Positions 26,844 to 34,684 of a stretch of DNA of 59,904 bases are shown here, in pieces; position 1 is the stretch's first letter, and each line of letters begins with the position of its first letter. The position numbers and the translations under genes are program-made. The notes under the pieces were generated by a model. That model made no database searches, was not told the DNA's origin, and worked only from the letters and a program-made list of their open reading frames with translations. Origin of the DNA: Bacteroidales bacterium (GTDB lineage Bacteria > Bacteroidota > Bacteroidia > Bacteroidales > WCHB1-69); the NCBI GenBank assembly GCA_024400835.1, contig JAKSMC010000019.1, forward strand, positions 1 to 59,904, in the 5' to 3' direction.

Positions 26844-26867
26844 ATAATATAATGTATATAGTGTATA

Positions 26868-28121
26868 TTACTTGTTGCTTTGTTTGACAGCAGCCTCAGC
26901 CTTTTCAATTTCCTTTTGGAGTTTGCAAGGAATCTGGTTCTTTTCCATACACTGATGGCATTTCATTTCGAGCGTGTACATACGACCGATACAGTAGTTG
27001 GAGTGGCCGCAGCCGCTCTTTGTCACTTCTCCGGATTGCAACTTGTTGACAAAATCGGTATCGTGAACCAGGGCGCGTGCCATTTGGAATGCCACGAAGC
27101 CGGAATCGAGGACCATCTCCATATCTTCTTTCTTGACCATACCGCCGACATAGATTAACGGCATTTTTACGGCCTCACGGAACTTCATAGCTGTTTCATA
27201 GAAATAGGCATCTTTGTACGGCACCGTCGGGATGACCATGCGACCACCCATGTGCAAACCGAGTTTCAGCCACCAGAAGTTCTTAACGTCCATATAATAG
27301 GCCAGGGTCTTCAAAGGCATAGCGCCACGCATAACCTCCATCGGAGCCTTGCTGACGAAGCCGGCGGTCAGCACGAGGGCATGTACGCCGAGGCGCTCGA
27401 GTTCCTGGGCAACCTTGATGCATTCGTCAACCTTCATTCCGCTGCGGAAACCATCGTACATATTGGTCTTGACTACAACAGCCATGTCGTCTTTAGCCTC
27501 TTCCATCACGCGCGTGATGACACGACGCATGAAACGCATACGGTTTTCCAAAGAGCCGCCGTATTCGTCTTTACGATGGTTGGTGTACGGCGAGAGGAAC
27601 TGGCTGATGAAATAGCCGTGACCGGCGTGCACTTCGATACAGTCGAAACCAGCACGACGGCAGAGGTCAACTGCATTGCCGAAATCTTCGACAATCTGAT
27701 CGATTTCAGCAATAGAGATCTTCTTTGTGAAAGTCGGAGAATAGAGGTTGAAACGTCCTGACGGAGAGAACGGCTTTTGGCCACAAGTAGCGCGGTGGGT
27801 CATGTTACCGCAGTGACCGATTTGGATGGAGGCCTTTGCACCTTCAGCATGGATGGCGTCCGTGAGTTTCTTCAACTCGGGAACGATTTCCTCACGCAGC
27901 CAAAGTTGGCCGTTGAAAGACAAACCGCTACGGCTTACGGAAGCGTATGCCACTGTGGTCATACCGATACCGCCTTTGGCGACAGCCGTATGATAGTTGA
28001 ATAAGTCTTCAGACGGTCTGTTGCCGTATGCCATATTCTCAAATGCCGCAGAACGAATCGTACGGTTACGAAGCGTAATCGGACCTATTTGACAGGGGGT
28101 GAAAATTTTTGATTCAGACAT
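26868..28121 (-). CDS. NADH:flavin oxidoreductase / Old Yellow Enzyme family
   Basis: 417 residues. FMN-binding TIM barrel: FTPCQIGPITLRNRT at the N-terminus, IQIGHCGNMTH, the catalytic/substrate pair in EVHAGHGYFISQFLSPYTN, RKDEYGGSLENR, and late GGMVKKEDMEMVLDSG. The C-terminus has GCGHSNYCIGRMYTLEMKC and then CHQC, where 2,4-dienoyl-CoA-reductase-type members bind a 4Fe-4S cluster through CxxCNxxC; two of those cysteines are replaced by H and S, so cluster binding is doubtful. It would reduce an alpha,beta-unsaturated carbonyl compound; substrate unknown. Single gene, ended by the shared terminator. Confidence 0.88.
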   Translation of the reverse strand: MSESKIFTPCQIGPITLRNRTIRSAAFENMAYGNRPSEDLFNYHTAVAKGGIGMTTVAYASVSRSGLSFNGQLWLREEIVPELKKLTDAIHAEGAKASIQIGHCGNMTHRATCGQKPFSPSGRFNLYSPTFTKKISIAEIDQIVEDFGNAVDLCRRAGFDCIEVHAGHGYFISQFLSPYTNHRKDEYGGSLENRMRFMRRVITRVMEEAKDDMAVVVKTNMYDGFRSGMKVDECIKVAQELERLGVHALVLTAGFVSKAPMEVMRGAMPLKTLAYYMDVKNFWWLKLGLHMGGRMVIPTVPYKDAYFYETAMKFREAVKMPLIYVGGMVKKEDMEMVLDSGFVAFQMARALVHDTDFVNKLQSGEVTKSGCGHSNYCIGRMYTLEMKCHQCMEKNQIPCKLQKEIEKAEAAVKQSNK

Positions 28122-28240
28122 GATATGATGTGTTTGTTTGTTAATTGGCGAAAGGGAGAGATGGAGAGATGAAGGGATTAGTAGATGGGTAGATTAGTAG
28201 AAAGGTAGAGAGAGAGGGGGGTGATTTGAGGACGGGCGAC

Positions 28241-28267
28241 TTAAACTTTAAACCTTAAACTTTAAAC
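28241..28267. repeat. Dispersed AAACTTTAAACCTTAAAC repeat
   Basis: A TTAAACTTTAAACCTTAAAC block touching the tatD stop region. The preceding 28150-28225 is a purine-rich low-complexity stretch (GAGAGATGGAGAGATG, TAGTAGATGGGTAGATTAG) with no gene. Confidence 0.6.
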
Positions 28268-28270
28268 CAA

Positions 28271-29047
28271 CTACTCCGGTAGTTTGGTGAAGATTCTGTG
28301 AGCGTTGGCAGTGGTTTGGTCGGCGACGTCCGACAAGGAGACTTGGAATATTTCCGCGAGTTTTTGAGCAATGATAGGGATATATGACGACTCGTTTGTT
28401 TTGCCGCGATGCGGTACCGGGGCCATATAAGGAGCATCCGTTTCGAGTACTATGTGTTCGAGGCCTATTTTGGGAAGCAGTTCTTGGAGTTTGCTGTTTT
28501 TGAAAGTCACCACACCGCCAACACCGATGGCGAATCCGCGGTTCACTGCCCATTCGGCTTCCTGTATGCCTCCAGAGAAGCAATGCATCACGCCGCTCAA
28601 TTCTCCCGGTTTGAAGCGCTGCAGTATCTGAATGGCATCTGAATAGGCATTGCGAATGTGCAAAGACAACGGCATCTGGCGGTCACGGGCCCAACACAGC
28701 TGGCGATAGAAAACCTCCTGCTGCTGTTTTTCATAAGTACGGTCCCAATAATAATCCAAGCCTATTTCTCCAATACCGATAACATTCGCATCATCAATAT
28801 GAGGTTCCAACAGCGCCAATTCCTCTTCGAAATTCTCCTTAGTATCTTCAGGGTGAAGACCGACGAGAGCAAACATATTGTCAGGGAAAATCGACACCGC
28901 GTCATTGATTTGCGCAGGTGTCTCGCTGTTCACACAGCCCAAGATCATTTGTGTAACATCGGCATCAATGGCACGTTGCACCACCTCCTCGAAATTTTCG
29001 GGATAGTATTCGCGATACAGATGTGTGTGCGTGTCAATGAATGTCAT
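28271..29047 (-). CDS. TatD-family metal-dependent hydrolase / DNase
   Basis: 258 residues. Metal ligands of the family are present: H7 and H9 in FIDTHTHLY, E in GIGEIGLDYYWD, H in LSLHIRNA, H in VMHCFSGG, and D in VLETDAPYM. Members act as 3'-5' DNases or exonucleases in DNA quality control. The gene is followed by a TTAAAC-type repeat. The neighbouring barrel gene at 29066 ends only 18 bases upstream of this start, so co-transcription from that gene is possible. Confidence 0.92.
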   Translation of the reverse strand: MTFIDTHTHLYREYYPENFEEVVQRAIDADVTQMILGCVNSETPAQINDAVSIFPDNMFALVGLHPEDTKENFEEELALLEPHIDDANVIGIGEIGLDYYWDRTYEKQQQEVFYRQLCWARDRQMPLSLHIRNAYSDAIQILQRFKPGELSGVMHCFSGGIQEAEWAVNRGFAIGVGGVVTFKNSKLQELLPKIGLEHIVLETDAPYMAPVPHRGKTNESSYIPIIAQKLAEIFQVSLSDVADQTTANAHRIFTKLPE

Positions 29048-29065
29048 AACGATTATAGTTGAAAA

Positions 29066-29569
29066 TTAGAAACGATAGCGGACTCCCACAGCGAGGTTGA
29101 AGAAAGTAGAGTACATCGGGCTCTCGACATAGAGATGGTCACGGTTGACGTCAATAATGCCGAGGAGGTTGAACATCGGACGCCAATCGACACTGAGGGT
29201 CAACGGGATTTTGAACTGATATTCGACTCCTACCTGTCCTCCGATATTGAGACGAAGAGGAATATAATGGTAATCGTGCCAATAGATGCCATAGCCATAG
29301 CCCAAACCCGCACCGGGGCCCAAATACCAATGCCAATTTCCTCTGATATTGAAAATCCAATCATACATACAGTTGGCTTCAATATAGCCCCAACGGCTCC
29401 AGGCGTGGGTGATGCCGACCGTCACATCCAGCATATTATGTGTAGGCATTGAATGCTGGTAGGAAAATTCGAGGTTGTAACCCACACGAGCGCCAATCGC
29501 CCGTGGCTGGGCCATTGCACCTACCACCAAAGCGCATATCAGCGCCAATGTCATCAAAAGTTTCTTCAT
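29066..29569 (-). CDS. Small outer-membrane beta-barrel-like protein
   Basis: 167 residues. Signal peptide MKKLLMTLALICALVVGAMA with cleavage before QPR. The mature part is rich in alternating hydrophobic/aromatic strands and ends GVRYRF, with a terminal aromatic residue as in outer-membrane barrels. About eight strands would fit. It is preceded by the atp terminator, so it has its own start. No specific family is recognised; pore, receptor or structural roles are all possible. Confidence 0.7.
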   Translation of the reverse strand: MKKLLMTLALICALVVGAMAQPRAIGARVGYNLEFSYQHSMPTHNMLDVTVGITHAWSRWGYIEANCMYDWIFNIRGNWHWYLGPGAGLGYGYGIYWHDYHYIPLRLNIGGQVGVEYQFKIPLTLSVDWRPMFNLLGIIDVNRDHLYVESPMYSTFFNLAVGVRYRF

Positions 29570-29651
29570 AATTGCTAAGGATTACGCTTGATGATACTAT
29601 ATTCCTTTTATAAATAATATCTTACATTTGTTAATAAAAGTTAACTGGAGC

Positions 29652-29684
29652 TAAAAAAGAAGCATCTTCCTCGCGAAAGATGCT
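29652..29684 (-). terminator. Terminator after atpF
   Basis: Minus strand AGCATCTT-TCGCGAG-GAAGATGCT (29661-29684), then TCTTTTTTAG. It ends the atp operon 16 bases past the atpF stop, so atpH and atpA do not follow. Confidence 0.85.
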
Positions 29685-29699
29685 GGGTAGATAATAGTC

Positions 29700-30194
29700 C
29701 TAGTTAAGGTTGCTTTCTTCGACCCATTTTTCAATGAGTCTTTCTTGTTTTTGCTTATCGGAAAGGTCTTCAGTGATGACCTTTTCAGCAATTTCGATAG
29801 AGAGGTTGGCGATTTCGTTTTTGACGTCGGTCATAGCCTTCATCTTTTCGAAATGGATAGCCTTCTTAGCCTCTTCGATAATAGCCTGGGCTTCTGCGTC
29901 AGCTTTCAGCTTGGCAGTTTCCTGGATGTTGTCACTGATTTTTCTTGCTTCAGCCAGAATTTCATCGCGTTCTGCCTTGGCAGTAGCAAGCATTTCTTCG
30001 TGCTTCGTGTTCAGGTTTTCCAATTCAGCGTGCACGCGTGCTGCCTCGTCCAGTTGGTCTTGGATTTTCTTATTGCGGTTAGCGATGCCTTTGGTGATCA
30101 CCGGCCAAGCGAATTTGGCGAGGATGAAGAATAAGATGCCGAAACCGAGGAGCATCCAGAAAATAAGTCCAAATGAAGGTTTTATGAGTTCCAT
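29700..30194 (-). CDS. atpF: F0F1 ATP synthase subunit b
   Basis: 164 residues: one N-terminal membrane helix (GLIFWMLLGFGILFFILAKFAWPVI) followed by a long charged, alanine- and glutamate-rich coiled coil (residues ~35-150), the peripheral stalk that links F0 to F1. Third gene of atpB-atpE-atpF. A terminator-like hairpin separates it from atpE and a strong terminator follows it, so F1 genes must lie elsewhere. Confidence 0.95.
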   Translation of the reverse strand: MELIKPSFGLIFWMLLGFGILFFILAKFAWPVITKGIANRNKKIQDQLDEAARVHAELENLNTKHEEMLATAKAERDEILAEARKISDNIQETAKLKADAEAQAIIEEAKKAIHFEKMKAMTDVKNEIANLSIEIAEKVITEDLSDKQKQERLIEKWVEESNLN

Positions 30195-30229
30195 ATTAGT
30201 TTATTATTATGTTCTTGAAAATTTAATCA

Positions 30230-30271
30230 AATTAAAAAGCAAGGTTTCCCCGCCAACCGCGGGGAGACCTT
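30230..30271 (-). terminator. Intercistronic hairpin with T-run between atpE and atpF
   Basis: Minus strand: 13-bp stem AAGGTCTCCCCGC / GCGGGGAAACCTT (one G-U pair; 30241-30271), loop of five, then GCTTTTTAATTT. It begins eight bases after the atpE stop. It has the form of an intrinsic terminator or a 3'-stabilising stem inside the operon, and may lower atpF expression relative to atpE. Confidence 0.75.
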
Positions 30272-30278
30272 AGCGAAA

Positions 30279-30533
30279 TTACTTAATAGCGATAAGCAGA
30301 CAAACCACGATGGCGAACAAAGCGACACCTTCGATCAAGGCAGCAGCCAAGATCATATTGGTACGGATGTCACCAGCAACTTCGGGTTGACGAGCAATAG
30401 CGGACATGGCGTCTTTACCAATGTTACCGATACCGAGACCTGCGCCAATTGCGGCGAGACCTGCGCCGATACCTGCGCCGATGTAGCCAACTGCTACGGA
30501 TGCTGCTTGCAATAAAACTGTTAAGAGTGACAT
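30279..30533 (-). CDS. atpE: F0F1 ATP synthase subunit c
   Basis: 84 residues in two hydrophobic helices joined by the polar loop ARQPEVAG. Helix 1 has the GxGxGxGxG packing motif (GAGIGAGLAAIGAGLGIG). The ion-carrying glutamate is in AAALIEGVALF. The sodium-type coordination (Q in helix 1 and ES/ET after the glutamate) is absent, so a proton-driven ring is more likely. It forms the rotor ring and needs to be made in excess over subunits a and b, which fits the hairpin directly downstream. Confidence 0.95.
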   Translation of the reverse strand: MSLLTVLLQAASVAVGYIGAGIGAGLAAIGAGLGIGNIGKDAMSAIARQPEVAGDIRTNMILAAALIEGVALFAIVVCLLIAIK

Positions 30534-30565
30534 AATGAGTTAAATTTAAAATGATTAAAAATGGT

Positions 30566-31684
30566 TTATTTTACAATTTCAGGGGTTTCTTCATTACCGC
30601 AGGCCATGCCGATGTAGATGGCACTCAGCAAGGTGAACACGAAGGCCTGGATGAAAGCCACCAGCAATTCGAGGCAGCCCATAAAGATATAGAAGAACAC
30701 GGAGACGACGGAAACGCCGTAGCCGATTGCCGGAGCCATCTGGCCGAAGATGAAGATCAGGGAGATGAAACCGAGCACGATGATATGGCCAGCCGTGATG
30801 TTGGCGAAAAGTCGGACCATCAACACGAAAGGTTTGGTGAACACACCCATCAATTCCACGAAAGGCATGATTGGCAATGGAATCTTCAGCCACCAAGGCA
30901 CGCCCGGTGTGTTGACGATGTCCACCCAATATTCTTTGCCTGCGGAAAATTGAGTGACAAAGAATGTAATCAGAGCAAGGATGCCGGTGACGGCGATATT
31001 ACCCGTGAGGTTGGCGCCGCCCGGGAAAATAGGAATCAAGCCCATCAGGTTGTTCAAGAGAATGAAGAAGAACAGCGTCAGCAGATACGGGGTGTACTTC
31101 TCTGCGTGATGGCCCAAAGAGGGGTTGATGACTTCGTCCTGAAGGAACACGATGACGGGTTCCACCAAGGCCTGCATGCCGCGCGGAGCCTCATTAGGAC
31201 GGCGTTTGTATGATTTTGCCACTGCTAAGAATATCCATGAAATCAAAATCAGGGAAATAAACAGGGCGCAAACATTTTTCGTAATGGAAATGTTGAACTT
31301 GCAGACGTGGTCCACAGCATATTCGGAGCCTTCTTCCAGATGGCCGGTATAGTCATCCTGGAGTTTCACGATAGCACCTTTCTGTTCGCCCCAGCCCATA
31401 GCGTAGCCGTTATAGGCTGCCTCGCCGTGATGCAACTTGTTGGACATGAAGGTGACCAGATGGCCGTTATCCACCAAGATGATTGGAAGAGGGATAGTTA
31501 CACTTTTGTCGCCATCGCCGCAGATGTGCCAGCCATAGCTGTCGGTGACGTGTTCGATAATGAACGGACCTGCGTCAAAAGGTTTGTCATCACTTTTGGC
31601 TGCAGACAGCGGATTGGAGAAAAGCACCAGAAAAGCCGCTATAACGAATGTTAGAACAGTAAACTTATAGTTTTTGCAATTCAT
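30566..31684 (-). CDS. atpB: F0F1 ATP synthase subunit a
   Basis: 372 residues, longer than the ~270 of E. coli because of an N-terminal extension: a signal-like segment (LTFVIAAFLVLFSNPLSAA) and ~110 periplasmic-type residues with two cysteines, as is usual in Bacteroidetes. The core has the essential arginine in MVRLFANITAGH and a matching helix LELLVAFIQAFVFTLLSAIYI. It forms the proton path against the c-ring. First gene of the three-gene unit, with a promoter at 31745-31753. Confidence 0.95.
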   Translation of the reverse strand: MNCKNYKFTVLTFVIAAFLVLFSNPLSAAKSDDKPFDAGPFIIEHVTDSYGWHICGDGDKSVTIPLPIILVDNGHLVTFMSNKLHHGEAAYNGYAMGWGEQKGAIVKLQDDYTGHLEEGSEYAVDHVCKFNISITKNVCALFISLILISWIFLAVAKSYKRRPNEAPRGMQALVEPVIVFLQDEVINPSLGHHAEKYTPYLLTLFFFILLNNLMGLIPIFPGGANLTGNIAVTGILALITFFVTQFSAGKEYWVDIVNTPGVPWWLKIPLPIMPFVELMGVFTKPFVLMVRLFANITAGHIIVLGFISLIFIFGQMAPAIGYGVSVVSVFFYIFMGCLELLVAFIQAFVFTLLSAIYIGMACGNEETPEIVK

Positions 31685-31744
31685 ACAATATCAGTTAGTT
31701 ATTCTAAAGTTTTATCTGCTTCTTGTCCATTTTCAAAAAGCGGG

Positions 31745-31753
31745 CCAAATATA
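31745..31753 (-). promoter_or_regulatory. atpBEF promoter -7 element
   Basis: TATATTTGG on the minus strand, ~60 bases upstream of the atpB ATG; it fits TAnnTTTG apart from the last optional base. Confidence 0.6.
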
Positions 31754-31822
31754 AGAAATTTTAGTAAGGTTGAACACTCAAAAGTTTTCATTTGCTCTAT
31801 TCCATTTGTCATATAAATAATG

Positions 31823-31831
31823 TACTTTTGC
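31823..31831 (+). promoter_or_regulatory. -7 promoter element for the chromate transporter pair
   Basis: TACTTTTGC, giving a short leader before ATG 31847. A well-spaced -33 TTTG is not evident. Confidence 0.55.
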
Positions 31832-31846
31832 CCGCATCATTAAAAT

Positions 31847-32398
31847 ATGGCAAAGCACTACGAACTCTTCTGGTCATTTTTCAAAATCGGCACCTCCACC
31901 ATTGGCGGCGGATACGCTATGATTCCACTGATGGAAAAGGAGTTGGTGGACCGCCGGCAGTGGCTGGGGCGCGAAGAGTTCATGGACATCCTGGCGGTGT
32001 CGCAGGCATTGCCGGGCGTGTTCGCCGTCAACATGGCCACCAGCGTCGGATACCGACTGCGCGGTTATACGGGGGCGGCGGCGTCCATTGTCGGCAACAT
32101 CCTGATGCCGGTTCTCATCATCTTGGGATTTGCCACCTGCTTCCGATTCCTTCGCGACAACCCGATATTCGAGGCCGTCTTCAAGGGCATACGTCCTGCC
32201 GTGGTGGCCCTGATTGCCGCTCCGGTGTTCAACATGGCCAAAACTGCCAAGGTGAGTTGGCGCAACTTCTGGATTCCCGTGGTGGCCGCCGTGCTCATCT
32301 ACCTGCTCGGCGTCTCACCCATGTGGATCGTGCTTGCCGCCATCATCGGCGGCCTGGTTTACGGCCGACTTAAAAACGGAAAGGAGGCCCGCAGATGA
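31847..32398 (+). CDS. Chromate transporter (CHR) family, short form, first of pair
   Basis: 183 residues, half the size of classical ChrA. The N-terminal motif STIGGGYAMIPLMEKELVDRR and the SQALPGVFAVNMAT segment are CHR-family signatures. About five to six hydrophobic segments. Short CHR proteins are encoded in pairs that work together as a heterodimer of opposite topology. The next gene starts within its stop codon (ATGA). True substrate is uncertain: many CHR pairs in anaerobes are not shown to carry chromate. Confidence 0.88.
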   Translation: MAKHYELFWSFFKIGTSTIGGGYAMIPLMEKELVDRRQWLGREEFMDILAVSQALPGVFAVNMATSVGYRLRGYTGAAASIVGNILMPVLIILGFATCFRFLRDNPIFEAVFKGIRPAVVALIAAPVFNMAKTAKVSWRNFWIPVVAAVLIYLLGVSPMWIVLAAIIGGLVYGRLKNGKEARR

Positions 32399-32976
32399 TT
32401 TTCTGGAAGCTCTTCTACATTTTCCTACGCATCGGCATCTTCAGTTTTGGCGGCGGACTGGCCATGATTGCCCTGATACAAAACGAAGTGGTTGAGAAAC
32501 AAGGCTGGCTTACGGCGCAGGAATTCACGGATGTGGTGGCCACCTCGCAGATCACGCCCGGTCCCGTGGGCATCAACACCGCGACCTACACGGGCTACAT
32601 GGCAGTGGTGAACGCAGGTTATCCGGAATGGCTCGGCATTGTCGGAGCGTTTTTAGCCTCCTTCTCCGTCATCCTCCTGCCGCTTATTCTGATGCTGCTG
32701 GTTTGCAAACTCCTGCTTAAGAACAAAGACAACCCGCTGATTGCCAGCGCAATGTCAACGCTTCGGCTAGCCATTGTCGGCTTGATAGCCGCAGCCGCCC
32801 TGCTGATGGTCACGCCCGAGAACTTCGGCTCGTACGCCGTTTCACCCACGCAGCTGTTTGTCAGCATCGGCATCTTCCTAACGGTTTTTGTCGCCTCCTT
32901 CAAATTCAAAGCCAGCCCCATACTGCTCATCCTGCTGAGCGGCGCCGTGGGAGCATTGGTTTACGGCGTACTTTAG
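32395..32976 (+). CDS. Chromate transporter (CHR) family, short form, second of pair
   Basis: 193 residues. FSFGGGLAMIALIQNEVVEKQGWLT (given here as the FGGGLAMIALIQNEVV core) and TSQITPGPVGINTATYTGY are the second-half CHR signatures. Five to six membrane segments, ending ALVYGVL. Its ATG overlaps the stop of the first gene, so the two halves are made together. It converges with the barrel gene at 33002 with 25 bases between. Confidence 0.88.
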   Translation: MIFWKLFYIFLRIGIFSFGGGLAMIALIQNEVVEKQGWLTAQEFTDVVATSQITPGPVGINTATYTGYMAVVNAGYPEWLGIVGAFLASFSVILLPLILMLLVCKLLLKNKDNPLIASAMSTLRLAIVGLIAAAALLMVTPENFGSYAVSPTQLFVSIGIFLTVFVASFKFKASPILLILLSGAVGALVYGVL

Positions 32977-33001
32977 TCCGCCCCTGACTTTCCGGCAATG
33001 A

Positions 33002-33826
33002 TTAGAAGGCTACAATACCAACCCCCAACTTGATTCCGAACCAATAGGCGTTCAGCATACGGTTGCGCACATAATCATTCACGCTGAGAAATCTCGTGTT
33101 GTCATTATAGAAAAGGGAGTTGTCGGATTTCGACTTCAGCCATTTGTAGCCGCCGAAGGTGGAACCGAAGGTAGCCCCCATCGTGAGCCGCAGCCGGTTG
33201 AAGAAAAGGCAGTCATAGCCAAGTTCGGCCTTCAAACCGAAAATAGAGCCTTGGCCATCTTTTTCCACGGGTACATAATCATATTGCGCAGCCGCTTCGG
33301 GGTTTTCCTCCCAGTGCTGGGTGTTTGGCAGAAGAGGTTCGTTGCAGGCGTAATGGTAGAAATATCCGTCAAACACGAACTTCAAATACAGGCCGTATGG
33401 CGCCTGGGTGTCGCCCAGATATTGCTTGTAAAACACATTGAAGCCGTGAGCCACCAAATTCCCGGTAAACTTATAATCCTCCTGCACAAAATAATAATCA
33501 CTCACCCCTCCGCCTTCATAATAGCGGGAGACCATTTCGCCAATAGGCGTGTTGTAGTAATTATAGCCGGCGCCCAGTGTGCCCTTTTTCCATACAATGG
33601 CTTCTACATTGGGAGATAGAAAATAGTTCAGGCCGAGATATCGTTGGGTATGTTCGCTCTCAAAATGGGACCTCAATGCCTCCGACAGAGGGTTCGGATT
33701 CTTCCACGAAGGAGATATGGAGACCTCGGCATTAAAGATGAAATGATTACCCATATAGCCGATGTTCTGTGAGAAACAGATTCCTCCGAACATACCGATT
33801 ATTGCTATTAAGAGGATTTTCTTCAT
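33002..33826 (-). CDS. Outer-membrane barrel-like protein, paralogue of 33872-34684
   Basis: 274 residues with signal peptide (GMFGGICFSQ). Shared with its neighbour: GYMGNHFIFNAEVSISPSWKNPN, LGLNYFLSPNVE and the end NAYWFGIKLGVGIVAF. Alternating aromatic strands and the terminal phenylalanine suggest a ten- to twelve-strand barrel. The two copies differ at many positions, so the duplication is old. Located downstream of an M48 protease gene on the same strand; the whole block 36789-33002 may be one transcript. No defined family recognised. Confidence 0.72.
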   Translation of the reverse strand: MKKILLIAIIGMFGGICFSQNIGYMGNHFIFNAEVSISPSWKNPNPLSEALRSHFESEHTQRYLGLNYFLSPNVEAIVWKKGTLGAGYNYYNTPIGEMVSRYYEGGGVSDYYFVQEDYKFTGNLVAHGFNVFYKQYLGDTQAPYGLYLKFVFDGYFYHYACNEPLLPNTQHWEENPEAAAQYDYVPVEKDGQGSIFGLKAELGYDCLFFNRLRLTMGATFGSTFGGYKWLKSKSDNSLFYNDNTRFLSVNDYVRNRMLNAYWFGIKLGVGIVAF

Positions 33827-33871
33827 ATCTTATAGATTTGTGAACTATAGTCTGAAATTCATCATTCGTAA

Positions 33872-34684
33872 TCAGAAGGCAAGCAGGCCCACACCCAATT
33901 TGATGCCGAACCAGTAGGCATTCAGAATGCGGTTCTTCACCAAATCATCGTTCGTCACAGGGACAGTTTCATATCCGTGTAAGACAAAGGGGCTGTCAGA
34001 CATTTCATTCTTAACCTGCTTGAAACCGCCGAACGTCGTGCCCAAAGTAACGCCCATAGAGATACGCAGACGGTTGAAAAACAGCAGGTCGTAACCATAT
34101 TCGGCTTTCAGTCCGAAGAGCGTCCCCTTCCCTTCATCATAATAGGGAAGAAAATTCGAACCGAAATTCGCATTAAACGAAGAGAGGTCCACGTTTGCCT
34201 GATAATTATAGAAATATCCATCGAATGTCAGCTTCACATAATGTCCGAGCGGGGCTTTTGACTCTCCCAGATACTGTTTGTAGAAGACATTAAATCCGTG
34301 TGCCGTGATATTCAAAGGCGTGGAAAAATCAAGCGTGTAGAAATAGGTGTTTTCAATCAGATAATACTCTCCATCGCTGCGGGAGAAGGAGATATCTTTT
34401 CGGTTCTGCGTATAAGAATAGCCTGCCCCAACGGTTCCGTGCCTCCAAACCACCACCTCCACATTAGGAGAAAGGAAATAATTCAGCCCTAAATAGTTCT
34501 TAGCGTGTTGGCTCGACATCGATTGCAACGCCGGAGTCATCACATTGGAATTTTTCCACGAAGGCGACAGGGATCCTTCCATATTGAACAAGACGTGCCT
34601 GCCCAAATAGCCGGGATTATTTTGGGCGCTGGAAATTCCAACCAAGAGCACGCAACAGAGTAATATCAGCAATCTCTTCATCAT
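33872..34684 (-). CDS. Outer-membrane barrel-like protein, paralogue of 33002-33826
   Basis: 270 residues (269 from the second of two adjacent ATGs). Signal peptide ending GISSAQ. The conserved frame is PGYLGRHVLFNMEGSLSPSWKN, LGLNYFLSPNVEVVVWRHG, AHGFNVFYKQYLGESKAPLG and the same C-terminus NAYWFGIKLGVGLLAF as its neighbour. The start overlaps the M48 gene's stop (ATGA), which ties expression of the barrel to the protease. Function unknown. Confidence 0.74.
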   Translation of the reverse strand: MMKRLLILLCCVLLVGISSAQNNPGYLGRHVLFNMEGSLSPSWKNSNVMTPALQSMSSQHAKNYLGLNYFLSPNVEVVVWRHGTVGAGYSYTQNRKDISFSRSDGEYYLIENTYFYTLDFSTPLNITAHGFNVFYKQYLGESKAPLGHYVKLTFDGYFYNYQANVDLSSFNANFGSNFLPYYDEGKGTLFGLKAEYGYDLLFFNRLRISMGVTLGTTFGGFKQVKNEMSDSPFVLHGYETVPVTNDDLVKNRILNAYWFGIKLGVGLLAF

